DNA of 64,000 bases from Pontibacter oryzae (GTDB taxonomy: Bacteria; Bacteroidota; Bacteroidia; Cytophagales; Hymenobacteraceae): NCBI RefSeq assembly GCF_003576375.1, contig NZ_QWGE01000001.1, positions 682,001-746,000 on the forward strand, written 5' to 3'. The translations under genes and the position numbers were made by a program. Below the pieces are notes generated by a model. It was given only the letters and a program-made list of their open reading frames with translations, did no database searches and had not been told where the DNA came from. Positions within the stretch are counted from its first letter, which is position 1, and each line of letters starts with the position of its first letter. Below, one piece after another: positions 45,788 to 54,993 of this stretch.

Positions 45788-46279
45788 ATGAACCAAACTG
45801 AGCTTACCGAGCTGGTAATGGGTCTTAAGGACAAAGGACTGACAGTGGCTTTTGCTGAGAGTTGTACGGCTGGCCTGCTGGCCTCAGAGTTTTCGAAGGC
45901 AAAAGGCGCCAGCGATGTACTGGTGGGAAGCATTGTAGTATACCAGCCCAAAGCCAAAAGAAAACTGCTCAAGGTAAAGCAGGAAACCCTGGACTTGTAT
46001 ACCGCTGAATCGCAGCAGGTAACCAACGAGATGGTGATGGGCCTGAAGAAAAAACTGGATGCCGATATCTGCATTGCCACCACCGGATTGGCAGGCCCAG
46101 GCGGCTCCGAAACCCAGGAAAAACCCGTAGGCACCATGTTCGTTTCCTTTCTCTATGACGGCAAGGCCGAGGAGTTCCGGGAGGTGTTTGAGGGCAACCC
46201 CGAAAGCGTGCGCAAGAGCTTGGTAGAGTACATCCTGCAAAAACTTAACGGTGTGCTGGAGCAGCATTACGACCGCTAA
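45788..46279 (+). CDS. stand-alone CinA-C domain protein (PncC-like NMN amidohydrolase)
   Basis: A 163-residue protein equal to one CinA C-terminal domain: VAFAESCTAGLLASEF, TGLAGPGGSETQEKPVGTM. Such proteins deamidate nicotinamide mononucleotide to nicotinate mononucleotide. It is clearly distinct from the C-domain of the full-length CinA at 19760-21019 (Gly-Ser-Glu-Thr loop rather than Asp-Gly-Gly-Thr). It may be co-transcribed with thpR and with the methyltransferase behind it. Confidence 0.92.
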   Translation: MNQTELTELVMGLKDKGLTVAFAESCTAGLLASEFSKAKGASDVLVGSIVVYQPKAKRKLLKVKQETLDLYTAESQQVTNEMVMGLKKKLDADICIATTGLAGPGGSETQEKPVGTMFVSFLYDGKAEEFREVFEGNPESVRKSLVEYILQKLNGVLEQHYDR

Positions 46280-46309
46280 ACGCTATCTTGCAGCAAACAG
46301 ATCTATACT

Positions 46310-46969
46310 TTGCCTCAGCTCCCCGACAGCGGATTTACACGTGTAGCCTTTTTTTACGATGCCCTAAAAAAGCTGGTTTATGGCCATGCTTTGGAGAAAG
46401 CACAGCTGGCCTTGCTCCCGCTAGTGCCGCAGCAGGCGCGGGTTTTGGTTATTGGCGGCGGCAGCGGCTGGGTGCTGGACCAACTCCTCAGCACAGGCAA
46501 GCAACTCGACATATTATACCTCGATGCCGCCCCGGCTATGCTGCAGCGCGCCACGCAGAAGTATACCAACTACCAGCAGCCGCACGGTTGCCGCGTGAAT
46601 TTCCGGTTAGGCACCGAACAGGCGCTGCTGCCACAGGAGCAGTTCGAGGTTATACTTACGCCCTTTTTACTTGATCTTTTCCCGCCGCTCCGGCTGCACC
46701 GCCTGATGGCACGGCTCTCTCAAGCGCTGGCCCCGAACGGCTTATGGCTTTTCGCTGATTTCTGGCCTATAAAACAACCTATGCCCTGGTGGCAAAAAGC
46801 GCTGGAGCGCGCCATGTATACTTTCTTTGGAGTGATGAGCGGGGTTAAGGCGCAGCGCTTCCCAAAGTATGGCCGGCACTTTCAGGCTTTGGGGTTCCAG
46901 GAGATTTTCTCGGAGCCGTTTTACAGTGGCATGGTGCAGGCAAAGGCCTTCCGGAAAACCCTGCGCTAA
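46310..46969 (+). CDS. class I SAM-dependent methyltransferase
   Basis: A 219-residue protein with a Rossmann methyltransferase core: VLVIGGGSGWVLDQLL is motif I, LYLDAAPAML motif II, and FEVILTPFLLDLFPP the motif IV region. No in-frame ATG occurs before the core; TTG 46310 (LPQLPDSGFTRVAFFYD...) is the best start, 30 bp after the CinA-C stop. The target is unknown. The DALKKLVYGHALEKAQ N-terminus is like small-molecule or UbiE-type methyltransferases. Confidence 0.8.
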   Translation: MPQLPDSGFTRVAFFYDALKKLVYGHALEKAQLALLPLVPQQARVLVIGGGSGWVLDQLLSTGKQLDILYLDAAPAMLQRATQKYTNYQQPHGCRVNFRLGTEQALLPQEQFEVILTPFLLDLFPPLRLHRLMARLSQALAPNGLWLFADFWPIKQPMPWWQKALERAMYTFFGVMSGVKAQRFPKYGRHFQALGFQEIFSEPFYSGMVQAKAFRKTLR

Positions 46970-47077
46970 CATTTATACTTCCCAAGCCTCGCAAAGTATA
47001 CTTGCCAGGCGCGGCAAACATTGCCCGCTTAGTTTGCAATTGCTATATTTATCGATTGATCCACACAAACTAAACCA

Positions 47078-48919
47078 ATGAAAATAAAACTCTACGGCCT
47101 GCTGGGGATAGCGCTTGGCCTGATGCTACAACCGGCGCTGGCACAGCAGCAGGTTAAGTATGAGCTGTCGTTCCCGAATGCGGTGCACCACGAGGCAGAG
47201 GTAAAAGTTACCTTCTCCGGCGCCACCGGCGATACCCTAAAAGTCCTGATGCCGCGTACCTCGCCGGGCCGCTATGCCATCCATGAGTTCGCGAAAAACG
47301 TGTACGACGTGCGGGCCACCAATGCGCAGGGACAGCAGCTGCAAATTTATCGCCCGAACACCTCTGAGTGGGATGTGATCGCCCCTAAAGGCACCGTAAC
47401 CATAAGCTATACCTTGTTTGCTGACCACGCTGATGGCACCTACGCCGGGGTAGACGAAGCCCACGCCCACCTGAACATGCCTGCCACCCTGATGTATGCC
47501 CGGGACTTTGAACAATCTCCCGCTTACGTTACCTTTAACATGCCGCAGGGCAGCAACTGGAAAGTGGCCACGCAACTCAGGCAAGAGCAGGGCAACACCT
47601 ATTTTGCGCCTAACTTTCAGTATTTGATGGATAGCCCAACCGAGCTCAGCAACTTCGACGTTGCCGAGTGGACCATAAACGAGGGCGGAAAGGAGAAAAA
47701 AATCCAGGTTACGCTGCACCACAAAGGCACACCGCAGCAATTCGAGGAGTATGTAGCACGCACCAAAAAGATCGTGGCCGAGCAGCGTGCCGTGTTTGGG
47801 CAGTTGCCGGATTATGATTTTGGCCGCTACACGTTTATAGGCTGTTACATGCCGCAGGCCTCCGGCGATGGCATGGAGCACCGCAACTCCACCATACTTA
47901 CCAGCTCTCGCCCGCCGGCCACAGCCATGAACCCGCTGCTGAACACGGTATCGCATGAGTTTTTCCATTCCTGGAACGTGGAGCGCATACGCCCGAAATC
48001 GCTGGAGCCGTTTAACTTTCAGGAGGCGAACATGTCGGAGGCGCTTTGGCTGGCAGAGGGCTTCACCAGCTATTACGGCGACCTGACAATGGCACGTTCC
48101 GGCATTTTTAGCCTGAAGGAGTATGCCGACGGGCTGGCCGGCGACCTGAACTACATGCTGCTCTCGCCGGGCCGCGAGTACCATAGCTTGATAGAGATGA
48201 GCCGCCAAGCACCCTTCGTAGATGCTGCCCGCTCCGTGGACCCTGTAAACCGCCACAACACCTATATTTCTTACTATACTTACGGCAGCATGACAGGCCT
48301 TGCCCTGGACATGGCGCTGCGCCAGCAATTCAACAAAACTTTAGATGATTACATGCAGGCGCTGTGGCGCAAGTATGGCGCTCCCGAAAAACCTTACACC
48401 ATGGCCGACCTGCAAGAAACCTTGGCCGAAGTGAGCGGCGATGCAGCTTGGGCAAAGCAGTTTTTCAGCCAGACTATTTTCGGCAGCAACCTCCCCGACT
48501 TCGCCCCGCTGCTGGCCAAAGCCGGCTTAGAGCTACGCCAGGCTAAACCGGGCCAGGCAGCTATCAGCATGGTTTACTGGAAGTATGGAAAAGACGGTGC
48601 AGAGATCATGAATGGCACCTACGTAAACTCCGCCGCATACAAAGCCGGCCTCGACCGCGCAGACGTGATACTTACGCTGGATGGCCGAAAGATCAGAAAG
48701 GAAAAAGACCTGCAGAAAGTACTGAGTAAGCATAAACCCGGCGACAGTGTACCGGTAACTTATAGCCGTTACGGCCAGGAGCGCAGCACCACGCTGGTGC
48801 TGGAAGAGCCGCAAACGCTGGAAGTGGTGCCTTACGAGCAGATAGGCAAAACGCTGACGCCCGAAATGCAGAATTATCGTGCGGCCTGGCTTGGCAGTAA
48901 AACCAGCAACGTGCAATAA
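47078..48919 (+). CDS. M61 family metallopeptidase with PDZ domain
   Basis: A 613-residue periplasmic peptidase. A signal peptide (1-22, ALAQ) precedes an N-terminal beta domain (~30-190). The catalytic region has HEFFHSWNVERIRP (zinc ligands His293, His297), followed by EGFTSYYGDL giving the third ligand. A PDZ domain lies at about 515-595 (AAYKAGLDRADVILTLDG). M61 enzymes are glycyl aminopeptidase-like. The segment MPQASGDGMEHRNS is also conserved in the family. It is a single gene. Confidence 0.94.
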   Translation: MKIKLYGLLGIALGLMLQPALAQQQVKYELSFPNAVHHEAEVKVTFSGATGDTLKVLMPRTSPGRYAIHEFAKNVYDVRATNAQGQQLQIYRPNTSEWDVIAPKGTVTISYTLFADHADGTYAGVDEAHAHLNMPATLMYARDFEQSPAYVTFNMPQGSNWKVATQLRQEQGNTYFAPNFQYLMDSPTELSNFDVAEWTINEGGKEKKIQVTLHHKGTPQQFEEYVARTKKIVAEQRAVFGQLPDYDFGRYTFIGCYMPQASGDGMEHRNSTILTSSRPPATAMNPLLNTVSHEFFHSWNVERIRPKSLEPFNFQEANMSEALWLAEGFTSYYGDLTMARSGIFSLKEYADGLAGDLNYMLLSPGREYHSLIEMSRQAPFVDAARSVDPVNRHNTYISYYTYGSMTGLALDMALRQQFNKTLDDYMQALWRKYGAPEKPYTMADLQETLAEVSGDAAWAKQFFSQTIFGSNLPDFAPLLAKAGLELRQAKPGQAAISMVYWKYGKDGAEIMNGTYVNSAAYKAGLDRADVILTLDGRKIRKEKDLQKVLSKHKPGDSVPVTYSRYGQERSTTLVLEEPQTLEVVPYEQIGKTLTPEMQNYRAAWLGSKTSNVQ

Positions 48920-49008
48920 ATACAGGCGCTGGCCGTTTTTAACCTAGTTGCTTTTAAACGATACAGGCCTTACCTTAGTATAAGAATTTATACTTCAGAT
49001 ATTTCCAC

Positions 49009-49668
49009 GTGAAAAACATATTCAGATTCATACTTGCCGCCACCTTGCTCTACGCAGGGCAAAGCATGGCGCAGGGCGTAAAGCCCAGCCTTGATGCAGC
49101 GCCAGTACCTGATAGCACCGTAGCAGCCCCAGCCGCATCGGCACCACAGGAAGCTGCACAAAAACCAGCCTGGACGGGCCCAAAACTAAGTTATAGCCTG
49201 AACATGGGTGCTAGCTTCAGCAATGGGTATGGCAGCGCTAGCTTTATAGAGCCGTCGGTTCGGTATCAGGTAAGCAACCGCTTCCGCTTGACTACCAGCC
49301 TGGCCTACATACGCACCACACCTTACAGCACCTCGGTTGCTGGCCAGGAAGGCACTACTGTGTTGTACCGTAACAATGGCGGTAACCACTACATTGCCAG
49401 CGTGGGCGTTGATTACCTTGCCAGCGAACGACTGATTTTGAGCGGCAACATCTGGCGCGATTTCTCTAACATTCCGGCAGACCAGTTTAACGCTGGTTTC
49501 AACAGTCCGGGCCGCATGGGAGCCGATTTCAGGGCTACTTACAAGATTACAGAGAACTTCTCGGTAACGGGCGGCATCCGCTACACTGATGGAGCATCGC
49601 CTTATTCCAACCCCCACTACTCGCCATTTGCACCAGGATTAGGCGGCCGCAACGGGTATTGGAACTAA
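49009..49668 (+). CDS. hypothetical outer-membrane beta-barrel-type protein
   Basis: A 219-residue exported protein with a GTG start (MKNIFRFILAATLLYAGQSMAQ as signal peptide). An Ala/Pro-rich linker (~30-55) follows, then about 150 residues of alternating amphipathic strands (SLNMGASFSNGYGSASFIEP, FRLTTSLAYIRTT, IASVGVDYLASERLILSG, NFSVTGGIRYTDG) that look like a small barrel. No family is recognised. A hairpin terminator follows 22 bp after the stop. Confidence 0.75.
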   Translation: MKNIFRFILAATLLYAGQSMAQGVKPSLDAAPVPDSTVAAPAASAPQEAAQKPAWTGPKLSYSLNMGASFSNGYGSASFIEPSVRYQVSNRFRLTTSLAYIRTTPYSTSVAGQEGTTVLYRNNGGNHYIASVGVDYLASERLILSGNIWRDFSNIPADQFNAGFNSPGRMGADFRATYKITENFSVTGGIRYTDGASPYSNPHYSPFAPGLGGRNGYWN

Positions 49669-49690
49669 GCAAGTATAAAAAACTAATCTG

Positions 49691-49726
49691 AAAGCGCTTT
49701 CCCGGTTATCGGGGAGGCGCTTTTGG
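49691..49726 (+). terminator. terminator after the barrel-type gene
   Basis: AAAGCGC (49691-49697) pairs with GCGCTTT, extended by a T/C-G/A stretch with wobbles, with a T-rich tail to 49730. Confidence 0.65.
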
Positions 49727-49803
49727 TTTTAGAACAAGCTTGTAAAAACAGCTTAACCTATTTCTTTGCAAGTCTGTTATAGTATAAAAAAACGATACGA
49801 ACT

Positions 49804-50820
49804 TTGAAGCAGCGCAACAACCATATTCGCCATGTAAAAAACGATCGCCTAGCAACGATCAAGCCCGGTTATAAAGGAAACAAAACGATAAAAGGGCAGT
49901 TTGCGAATGGCGAGGAGCTTTATAACCCCGACTTTACCAACGTGATCCGGTGGCAGTTTACTCAAAACCCGCAGCGCCAGGAAAAGAAGCAGGATACCTA
50001 TACGCCTCCCGTGCAGCAAGGCCTCGATTTTATCCATGACGACAAGGACATGGTAGTGTGGCTCGGGCACGCATCGTTTTTCATACGCCTGCAGGGCATC
50101 ACCTTTCTAACCGACCCTGCTTTCTTTGATATTTCCTTCATGAAGCGCAAAGTCGGGCTGCCTTGCCAACCAGAGGCGCTGCGTAACATTAATTTTATAC
50201 TGCTCTCGCACGGCCACCGCGATCACCTCGATAAAAAATCAATCCAAACTGTTTTTAGCAGCAACCCGCAGGTAAAGGCGCTCGCACCGCTGCAGGCCGG
50301 CAACCTGCTGCGCGGCATTGAGCCGCAACTGCCTTACCAGGAGGCCGGCTGGTTTCAGAAGTATGACTTGGTGCCCGACCACCTCGAAGTATACTTTATG
50401 CCCGCCTCGCACTGGCACCGCCGTGGCGTAACCGACGTGAACAAAGTGCTCTGGGGAAGCTTCGTGATCAAGACGCCAACCATGGCTTTATACTTTGCCG
50501 GCGACTCGGCTTTTGCGCCGCACTTTGCAGAGATAGAGGATTTGCTGGGCCCGATGGATGTGTGCCTAATGCCGGTAGGCGCTTACAAACCTTCTTTTCT
50601 GATGAGCAAAAGCCACATGAACCCACACGAAGCCGTAAAGGCCTACAACCACTTGCGCGGCGGCATGTTCATCCCGATGCACTATGGCACCTTCGACCTC
50701 TCGGATGAGCCTGCGAGCGAGCCGGTGCGCCTGCTGGAACAGATTGCGGCCACCGGGGCCTTGCAAGGCCTTCGTATTCCGGCCATTGGCGAACCGGTGT
50801 TACTACATGATTTTGCTTAA
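49804..50820 (+). CDS. metallo-beta-lactamase fold hydrolase (NAPE-PLD/UlaG-like)
   Basis: A 338-residue cytosolic enzyme. LSHGHRDHLDKKS gives the metal-binding HxHxDH (His136, His138, Asp140, His141). Upstream VWLGHASFFIRLQGITFLTDPAFF and later MPASHWHRRGVTD and YFAGDSAF match the group that includes N-acylphosphatidylethanolamine phospholipase D and L-ascorbate-6-P lactonase. Substrate is unknown. The only start after the upstream stop is TTG 49804. It is not an antibiotic beta-lactamase. Confidence 0.88.
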   Translation: MKQRNNHIRHVKNDRLATIKPGYKGNKTIKGQFANGEELYNPDFTNVIRWQFTQNPQRQEKKQDTYTPPVQQGLDFIHDDKDMVVWLGHASFFIRLQGITFLTDPAFFDISFMKRKVGLPCQPEALRNINFILLSHGHRDHLDKKSIQTVFSSNPQVKALAPLQAGNLLRGIEPQLPYQEAGWFQKYDLVPDHLEVYFMPASHWHRRGVTDVNKVLWGSFVIKTPTMALYFAGDSAFAPHFAEIEDLLGPMDVCLMPVGAYKPSFLMSKSHMNPHEAVKAYNHLRGGMFIPMHYGTFDLSDEPASEPVRLLEQIAATGALQGLRIPAIGEPVLLHDFA

Positions 50821-50845
50821 AACTAGCATAGGAATCAGGTTTTGC

Positions 50846-50853
50846 TATATTTG
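50846..50853 (+). promoter_or_regulatory. putative -7 box of the sodium:solute symporter
   Basis: TATATTTG is an exact TAnnTTTG match 46 bp before the start codon. The nearest upstream TTTG (50812-50815) is 30 bp away, longer than usual. Confidence 0.35.
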
Positions 50854-50898
50854 TAAACTATACGCAAACATAGCACTTACCAACCACCGCAAAACATT

Positions 50899-52374
50899 AT
50901 GTCTCCTACCCTTGTCATTGGCTTGATTGTAGCCTACTTCTGTATCCTGATATTCATCTCGTATCTAACCAGCCGGAACACTGACTCTGAAACATTTTTT
51001 CTGGCAAACCGCGCCTCGCCTTGGTATGTGGTGGCCTTCGGTATGATCGGCACCTCGCTATCAGGCGTTACCTTCGTATCGATTCCGGGGATGGTGGCTG
51101 CCGCGCAGTTCTCCTACTTGCAGTTGGTGTTGGGCTATTTGCTGGGCTACATTGTTATAGCCACCGTGCTCATGCCAATGTACTACCGCATGAACCTGGT
51201 CTCGATTTATACTTACCTGGAGCAGCGCTTCGGGTATTGGTCCTATAAAACCGGGGCAGGCTTCTTCCTGCTTTCCCGTACGCTGGGCGCGGCTATTCGC
51301 CTGTTTCTAGTGGCCGGTGTGCTGCAACTGGCCGTTTTCGATGATCTGGGTGTGCCTTTCTCCGTTTCCGTAGTTATCACCATCGCCCTCATCTGGGTAT
51401 ACACTTTCCGGGGCGGTATGAAAACCATTATCTGGACCGATACTTTCCAGACAACCGCCATGCTGCTGGCCGTGGGCACAAGCATCTGGCTGATCTCGGA
51501 TGAGCTGAACCTTGGCTTCCAGGGAATTGTGGACACGGTGAAGGAAAGCAACTACTCGCAGGTGTTTTTCTGGGACGTGAAGGATAGCAAGTACTTCCTG
51601 AAGCAGTTCTTCTCCGGCGCTTTCATTGCCATCGTGATGACCGGTCTTGACCAGGACATGATGCAGAAAAACCTAAGTTGCAAGAACATCGGCGAGGCCC
51701 AGAAAAACATGTTCTGGTTCAGCATAATTCTGGTGTTCGTGAATATCCTGTTCCTGGCCCTGGGCGCCCTGCTATACATTTACGCACAAACAAAAGGCAT
51801 TCCGTTGCCGGAGCGCGGCGACGACGTGTTTCCATTCCTGGCCCTGAACCACTTTACATACTTCTCGGGCATCGTGTTCATACTTGGGATCATTGCCATA
51901 ACCTACGCCTCCGCCGACTCGGCGCTTACGGCTCTCACCACCTCCTTCTGCGTAGACTTCCTGGACTTTAAGGGCCGCAGCGAGCATGAGCGCGTGCGCC
52001 TGCGCTATATCGTGCACGCTGGCTTCTCGGTGGTTATGGTACTCGTGATCATCGCCTTTGATATTCTGAACAACGAAAACGTGATTACGGCGGTGTTTAA
52101 AGTGGCCGGTTATACCTACGGCCCGCTGCTTGGCCTTTATACCTTTGGCCTCTACACCAAACGCGCCGTGCGCGACAAGTATGTGCCGGCCATCTGCATG
52201 ATCGCGCCGCTGCTTACCTTTATCATCAGCTACAACTCCGCAGACTGGTTCTGGGGTTACGAGTTTGGCTTCGAGGTGCTTATCCTGAACGGTTTCCTTA
52301 CTTTTGCCGGGCTTATGGCCTTATCATCAGGCAAGATCGGGGAATTGGAACTGGCGCAGAAGCAAACAGCATAA
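50899..52374 (+). CDS. sodium:solute symporter family protein (copy 1)
   Basis: A 491-residue transporter with about 13 membrane helices. SRNTDSETFFLANRASPWYVVAFGMIGTSLSGVTFVS is the SSS N-terminal core, read here in two parts (NRASPWYVVAFGMIGT, SLSGVTFVSIPG). GLDQDMMQKNLSCKN and YASADSALTALTTSF are the helix 6 and 8 motifs. It takes up a small solute with Na+; the substrate is not clear. It is a single gene with a strong terminator. A second SSS protein lies at 60458-62173. Confidence 0.92.
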   Translation: MSPTLVIGLIVAYFCILIFISYLTSRNTDSETFFLANRASPWYVVAFGMIGTSLSGVTFVSIPGMVAAAQFSYLQLVLGYLLGYIVIATVLMPMYYRMNLVSIYTYLEQRFGYWSYKTGAGFFLLSRTLGAAIRLFLVAGVLQLAVFDDLGVPFSVSVVITIALIWVYTFRGGMKTIIWTDTFQTTAMLLAVGTSIWLISDELNLGFQGIVDTVKESNYSQVFFWDVKDSKYFLKQFFSGAFIAIVMTGLDQDMMQKNLSCKNIGEAQKNMFWFSIILVFVNILFLALGALLYIYAQTKGIPLPERGDDVFPFLALNHFTYFSGIVFILGIIAITYASADSALTALTTSFCVDFLDFKGRSEHERVRLRYIVHAGFSVVMVLVIIAFDILNNENVITAVFKVAGYTYGPLLGLYTFGLYTKRAVRDKYVPAICMIAPLLTFIISYNSADWFWGYEFGFEVLILNGFLTFAGLMALSSGKIGELELAQKQTA

Positions 52375-52400
52375 CTTATACTTTACTTCGATACAACTGA

Positions 52401-52430
52401 AGGAGGCGCAGCATCTGCGCCTCCTTTTTT
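52401..52430 (+). terminator. terminator after the sodium:solute symporter
   Basis: AGGAGGCGCAG (52401-52411) and CTGCGCCTCCT (52415-52425), a perfect 11-bp stem with a 3-nt loop, then six T. Confidence 0.92.
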
Positions 52431-52532
52431 ATGCGGTGGCCATACTGAAATCTGTGGCTTTAAAGGATTATTCGCTGCATACTTGCGCCAGATGAACACG
52501 CTGTAAATGGTTAAGCTTTTCGCCTGCTGTTT

Positions 52533-52920
52533 CTGGCCTTTCAGGCCAGTGGAGCCGGAGACTCAACATTTATAGGGAGGCACGAATCCGAGATTCGCGC
52601 CAGAGGTAATGCACGGACAGGTCGCGACCTGTCCCCACAAGACGGTTACAGTTGCAAAAACAATGACTATCGAAATGATCCCAGTCTTTGGGTGGGGGTA
52701 GGGGCCCTCGAAAAAGAGCGCCTTGTAGATTTCCGGTGACGAGCGCAAGCGAGGCAGCCCGAGGCACGAGGGCAGGAAATGTACACCGCGCGATGCCCAA
52801 AGACGCGGCCTCCCGGCCTAGAGGACACCAAAGCCAGCAATGACACAAAACAGCACGAAAGTCTGGAGGATAAACTAAAGCCAGCAAGTATAGCCCAACA
52901 TGAATTACAAGTATAAACTA
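52533..52920 (-). repeat. dispersed intergenic repeat, copy A (with palindromes)
   Basis: The whole stretch between the symporter terminator and the ABC exporter is non-coding. On the minus strand 52670-52840 nearly matches 60015-60185 on the plus strand (only a handful of differences by eye). The match then breaks, but the perfect palindrome GGACAGGT-CGCG-ACCTGTCC (52615-52634) recurs at 60222-60241. Nearby hairpins are CTGGCC/GGCCAG (52533-52549) and CGAATC/GATTCG (52583-52597). ORFs across it are open only because of composition. It looks like a mobile non-coding element. Confidence 0.85.
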
Positions 52921-52973
52921 CAGTTTTCACGGATTTGAAAATTCACAATCGCCTTTTTTCGGCATAGATTGCT

Positions 52974-52981
52974 TACCTTTG
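52974..52981 (+). promoter_or_regulatory. putative -7 box of the ABC exporter
   Basis: TACCTTTG matches TAnnTTTG exactly, about 125 bp before the start codon, and lies in the short palindrome CTTAC-CTTT-GTAAG. No -33 TTTG at normal spacing. Confidence 0.3.
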
Positions 52982-53105
52982 TAAGATTTTGCGGGGCAGT
53001 GGCATCATTCGGCCTAAGCAGCTGTTATACAGCCATACCCCAAGACGGCGAGCCGGCTTTGCCAAGCTGGTGCAACCACAATAACATTTAAGCAGCATAT
53101 CATTA

Positions 53106-54926
53106 ATGGCAAAACGCGGATTCGGGTTCAGCGGCGGCGAACAGGAGAAAGAAGGCAAGAAGAAGATTACCAAAGAGAGCTTTCGCCGTGGCCTCCAGAT
53201 TTTTGGCTACGTACTTCCCTATAAGTATAAATTCATCGTCGGGCTATTGTTTCTGGTGTTTTCCAGCCTCACGTTTATGGCTTTCCCCTACTTGGTAGGC
53301 AAGCTTTTTAACTCCTCTACCGGCAACCCAAGCGGCCTGCTACAAGACATCAACATGATAGCCATGGGCTTGTTTGTGGTGATATTACTACAGGGGATTT
53401 TTTCATTTTTTAGGGTGTACTTTTTTGCGCAGGTCAGCGAAAACGCCGTGGCCGACATACGCCGCGACCTGTACAGCAAGTTTGTGCAACTCCCGATTTC
53501 CTTTTACGAGAAGCGCCGCGTGGGTGAGATAACAAGCCGGATAACCACCGATGTAGCTCAGGTGCAGGATGCCATGTCCATTACGCTGGCAGAGCTGTTT
53601 CGCCAAACCACTACCCTGCTGGTAGGCGTCATCATCATTATGTGGACCTCCATCAAGCTATCGCTGTTTATGCTGGCTACTTTTCCGGTGCTGGTGGCCC
53701 TAGCGCTGGTTTTTGGCCGCCGCATAAAGACGCTCTCCAAGAAAACACAGGACGAACTGGCAAACACCAACGTGATTGTGGAGGAAACGCTGCAAGCCAT
53801 TAACACAGTAAAGGCGTTTACCAACGAGATGTTTGAGGTAGCCCGCTACCAAACTACGCTGGGCAAAGCCGTTAAAACAGCACTTTCCGCCGCATACTAT
53901 CGTGGAGCTTTCATTACGTTCATCATTATCGGCCTTTTCGGAGGCATTATACTTGTTATCTGGTACGGAGCCACTCTGGTAGCCAACGGCGATATTGATG
54001 GCGGCAGCCTGATATCCTTTGTGCTTTACACTGTGTTTATTGGTGCCTCTGTAGGTGGTTTAGGAGAGATTTACGGCAAGGTGCAGTCTGCCTTAGGAGC
54101 CACGGAACGCATTCTGGAAATACTGCAGGAGCAGGAAGAACCAACCGACAAAGGCGTAAAAGCGTTGAGCGAAATACCGCGCGTAACCGGCAACATCGCT
54201 TATAACCAAGTAGCTTTCTCCTACCCAACCCGCCCCGATTTACAGGTGCTCGGCAACATTAACTTTAGTGTGCAGGCTGGCGAGAAAGTAGCTTTAGTTG
54301 GCCCAAGCGGTGCCGGTAAATCTACTATCATACAGTTGTTGATGCGCTATTACGATGTGCAGGGCGGAAGTATAGAAGTGGATGGCCGCGATATCCGGGA
54401 CATGAACATGACCATGCTGCGCGGCAATATTGGCATTGTGCCTCAGGAGGTACTGCTGTTTGGCGGAACCATCCGGGAGAATATTGCCTACGGCCGACCA
54501 GAAGCAACCGAGACCGAGATTATAGAAGCCGCCCGCAAAGCCAACGCCTACGATTTCATTATGTCCTTCCCGGAAGGTATGGATACCCTGGTGGGTGAGC
54601 GCGGCATTAAGCTATCTGGTGGGCAGCGCCAGCGTGTGGCCATAGCGCGCGCCATACTTAAGAACCCGGCCATACTTATACTTGATGAGGCAACCAGCGC
54701 CCTTGACTCTGAGTCGGAGCACCTGGTGCAACAAGCCATGGACGAGCTGATGAAAGACCGCACCACCATCGTGATTGCGCACCGCCTGGCAACCATCCGC
54801 AAAGTGGATAAGATTCTGGTAATAGAAAACGGTGAGATTGTGGAGGAAGGCTCGCATGACCAACTCTCCATGAACCCCGAAGGCATGTACGCGAACTTGC
54901 TTAAGCTGCAGTTTGAGCTAAGCTAA
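53106..54926 (+). CDS. ABC exporter, fused permease and ATPase (MsbA-like)
   Basis: A 606-residue half-transporter. Six membrane helices (~40-320) precede the nucleotide-binding domain (~365-606): Walker A GPSGAGKST, Q loop GIVPQEVLLFGG, signature LSGGQRQRV, Walker B LILDEATSALD and H loop IAHRLATI. It acts as a homodimer or heterodimer. Family members move lipids (MsbA), peptides or drugs; the role here is not decided. The N-terminus is basic and Gly-rich (FGFSGGEQEKEGKKK). Confidence 0.93.
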   Translation: MAKRGFGFSGGEQEKEGKKKITKESFRRGLQIFGYVLPYKYKFIVGLLFLVFSSLTFMAFPYLVGKLFNSSTGNPSGLLQDINMIAMGLFVVILLQGIFSFFRVYFFAQVSENAVADIRRDLYSKFVQLPISFYEKRRVGEITSRITTDVAQVQDAMSITLAELFRQTTTLLVGVIIIMWTSIKLSLFMLATFPVLVALALVFGRRIKTLSKKTQDELANTNVIVEETLQAINTVKAFTNEMFEVARYQTTLGKAVKTALSAAYYRGAFITFIIIGLFGGIILVIWYGATLVANGDIDGGSLISFVLYTVFIGASVGGLGEIYGKVQSALGATERILEILQEQEEPTDKGVKALSEIPRVTGNIAYNQVAFSYPTRPDLQVLGNINFSVQAGEKVALVGPSGAGKSTIIQLLMRYYDVQGGSIEVDGRDIRDMNMTMLRGNIGIVPQEVLLFGGTIRENIAYGRPEATETEIIEAARKANAYDFIMSFPEGMDTLVGERGIKLSGGQRQRVAIARAILKNPAILILDEATSALDSESEHLVQQAMDELMKDRTTIVIAHRLATIRKVDKILVIENGEIVEEGSHDQLSMNPEGMYANLLKLQFELS

Positions 54927-54942
54927 TTGCCTGTTAGATATC

Positions 54943-54988
54943 AAAGTATAAACCCTGCCACGAACGTTCGTGGCAGGGTTTATACTTT
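54943..54988. terminator. 46-bp perfect palindrome, bidirectional terminator
   Basis: Positions 54943-54965 are the exact reverse complement of 54966-54988, with no loop or mismatch: AAAGTATAAACCCTG... reading the same on both strands. It lies between the converging ABC exporter and Trm112-like genes, 16 and 6 bp from their stops. Both ends carry the over-represented word (AAAGTATA / TATACTTT), which gives the A- and T-tracts. Confidence 0.85.
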
Positions 54989-54993
54989 AGAGC

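Noticed and set aside
46288..46674. 128-residue frame overlapping the start of the methyltransferase at 46310
   Set aside because: TTG start, Arg/Ala/Gly-rich with no fold-like pattern; the competing frame encodes a complete methyltransferase core.
47237..48328. 363-residue open frame antisense to the M61 peptidase
   Set aside because: Shadow of a clear M61 gene; no signal peptide, domain or plausible start context.
49804..50820. Metallo-beta-lactamase as a resistance enzyme
   Set aside because: Its motifs fit the NAPE-PLD/UlaG branch, it lacks a signal peptide, and class B lactamases are shorter and exported.
52563..52930. Overlapping frames coding for up to 105 residues in repeat copy A
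   Set aside because: They recur in copy B only because the DNA repeats; all frames are equally open, composition is Arg/Ser/Pro-rich, and no start context exists.
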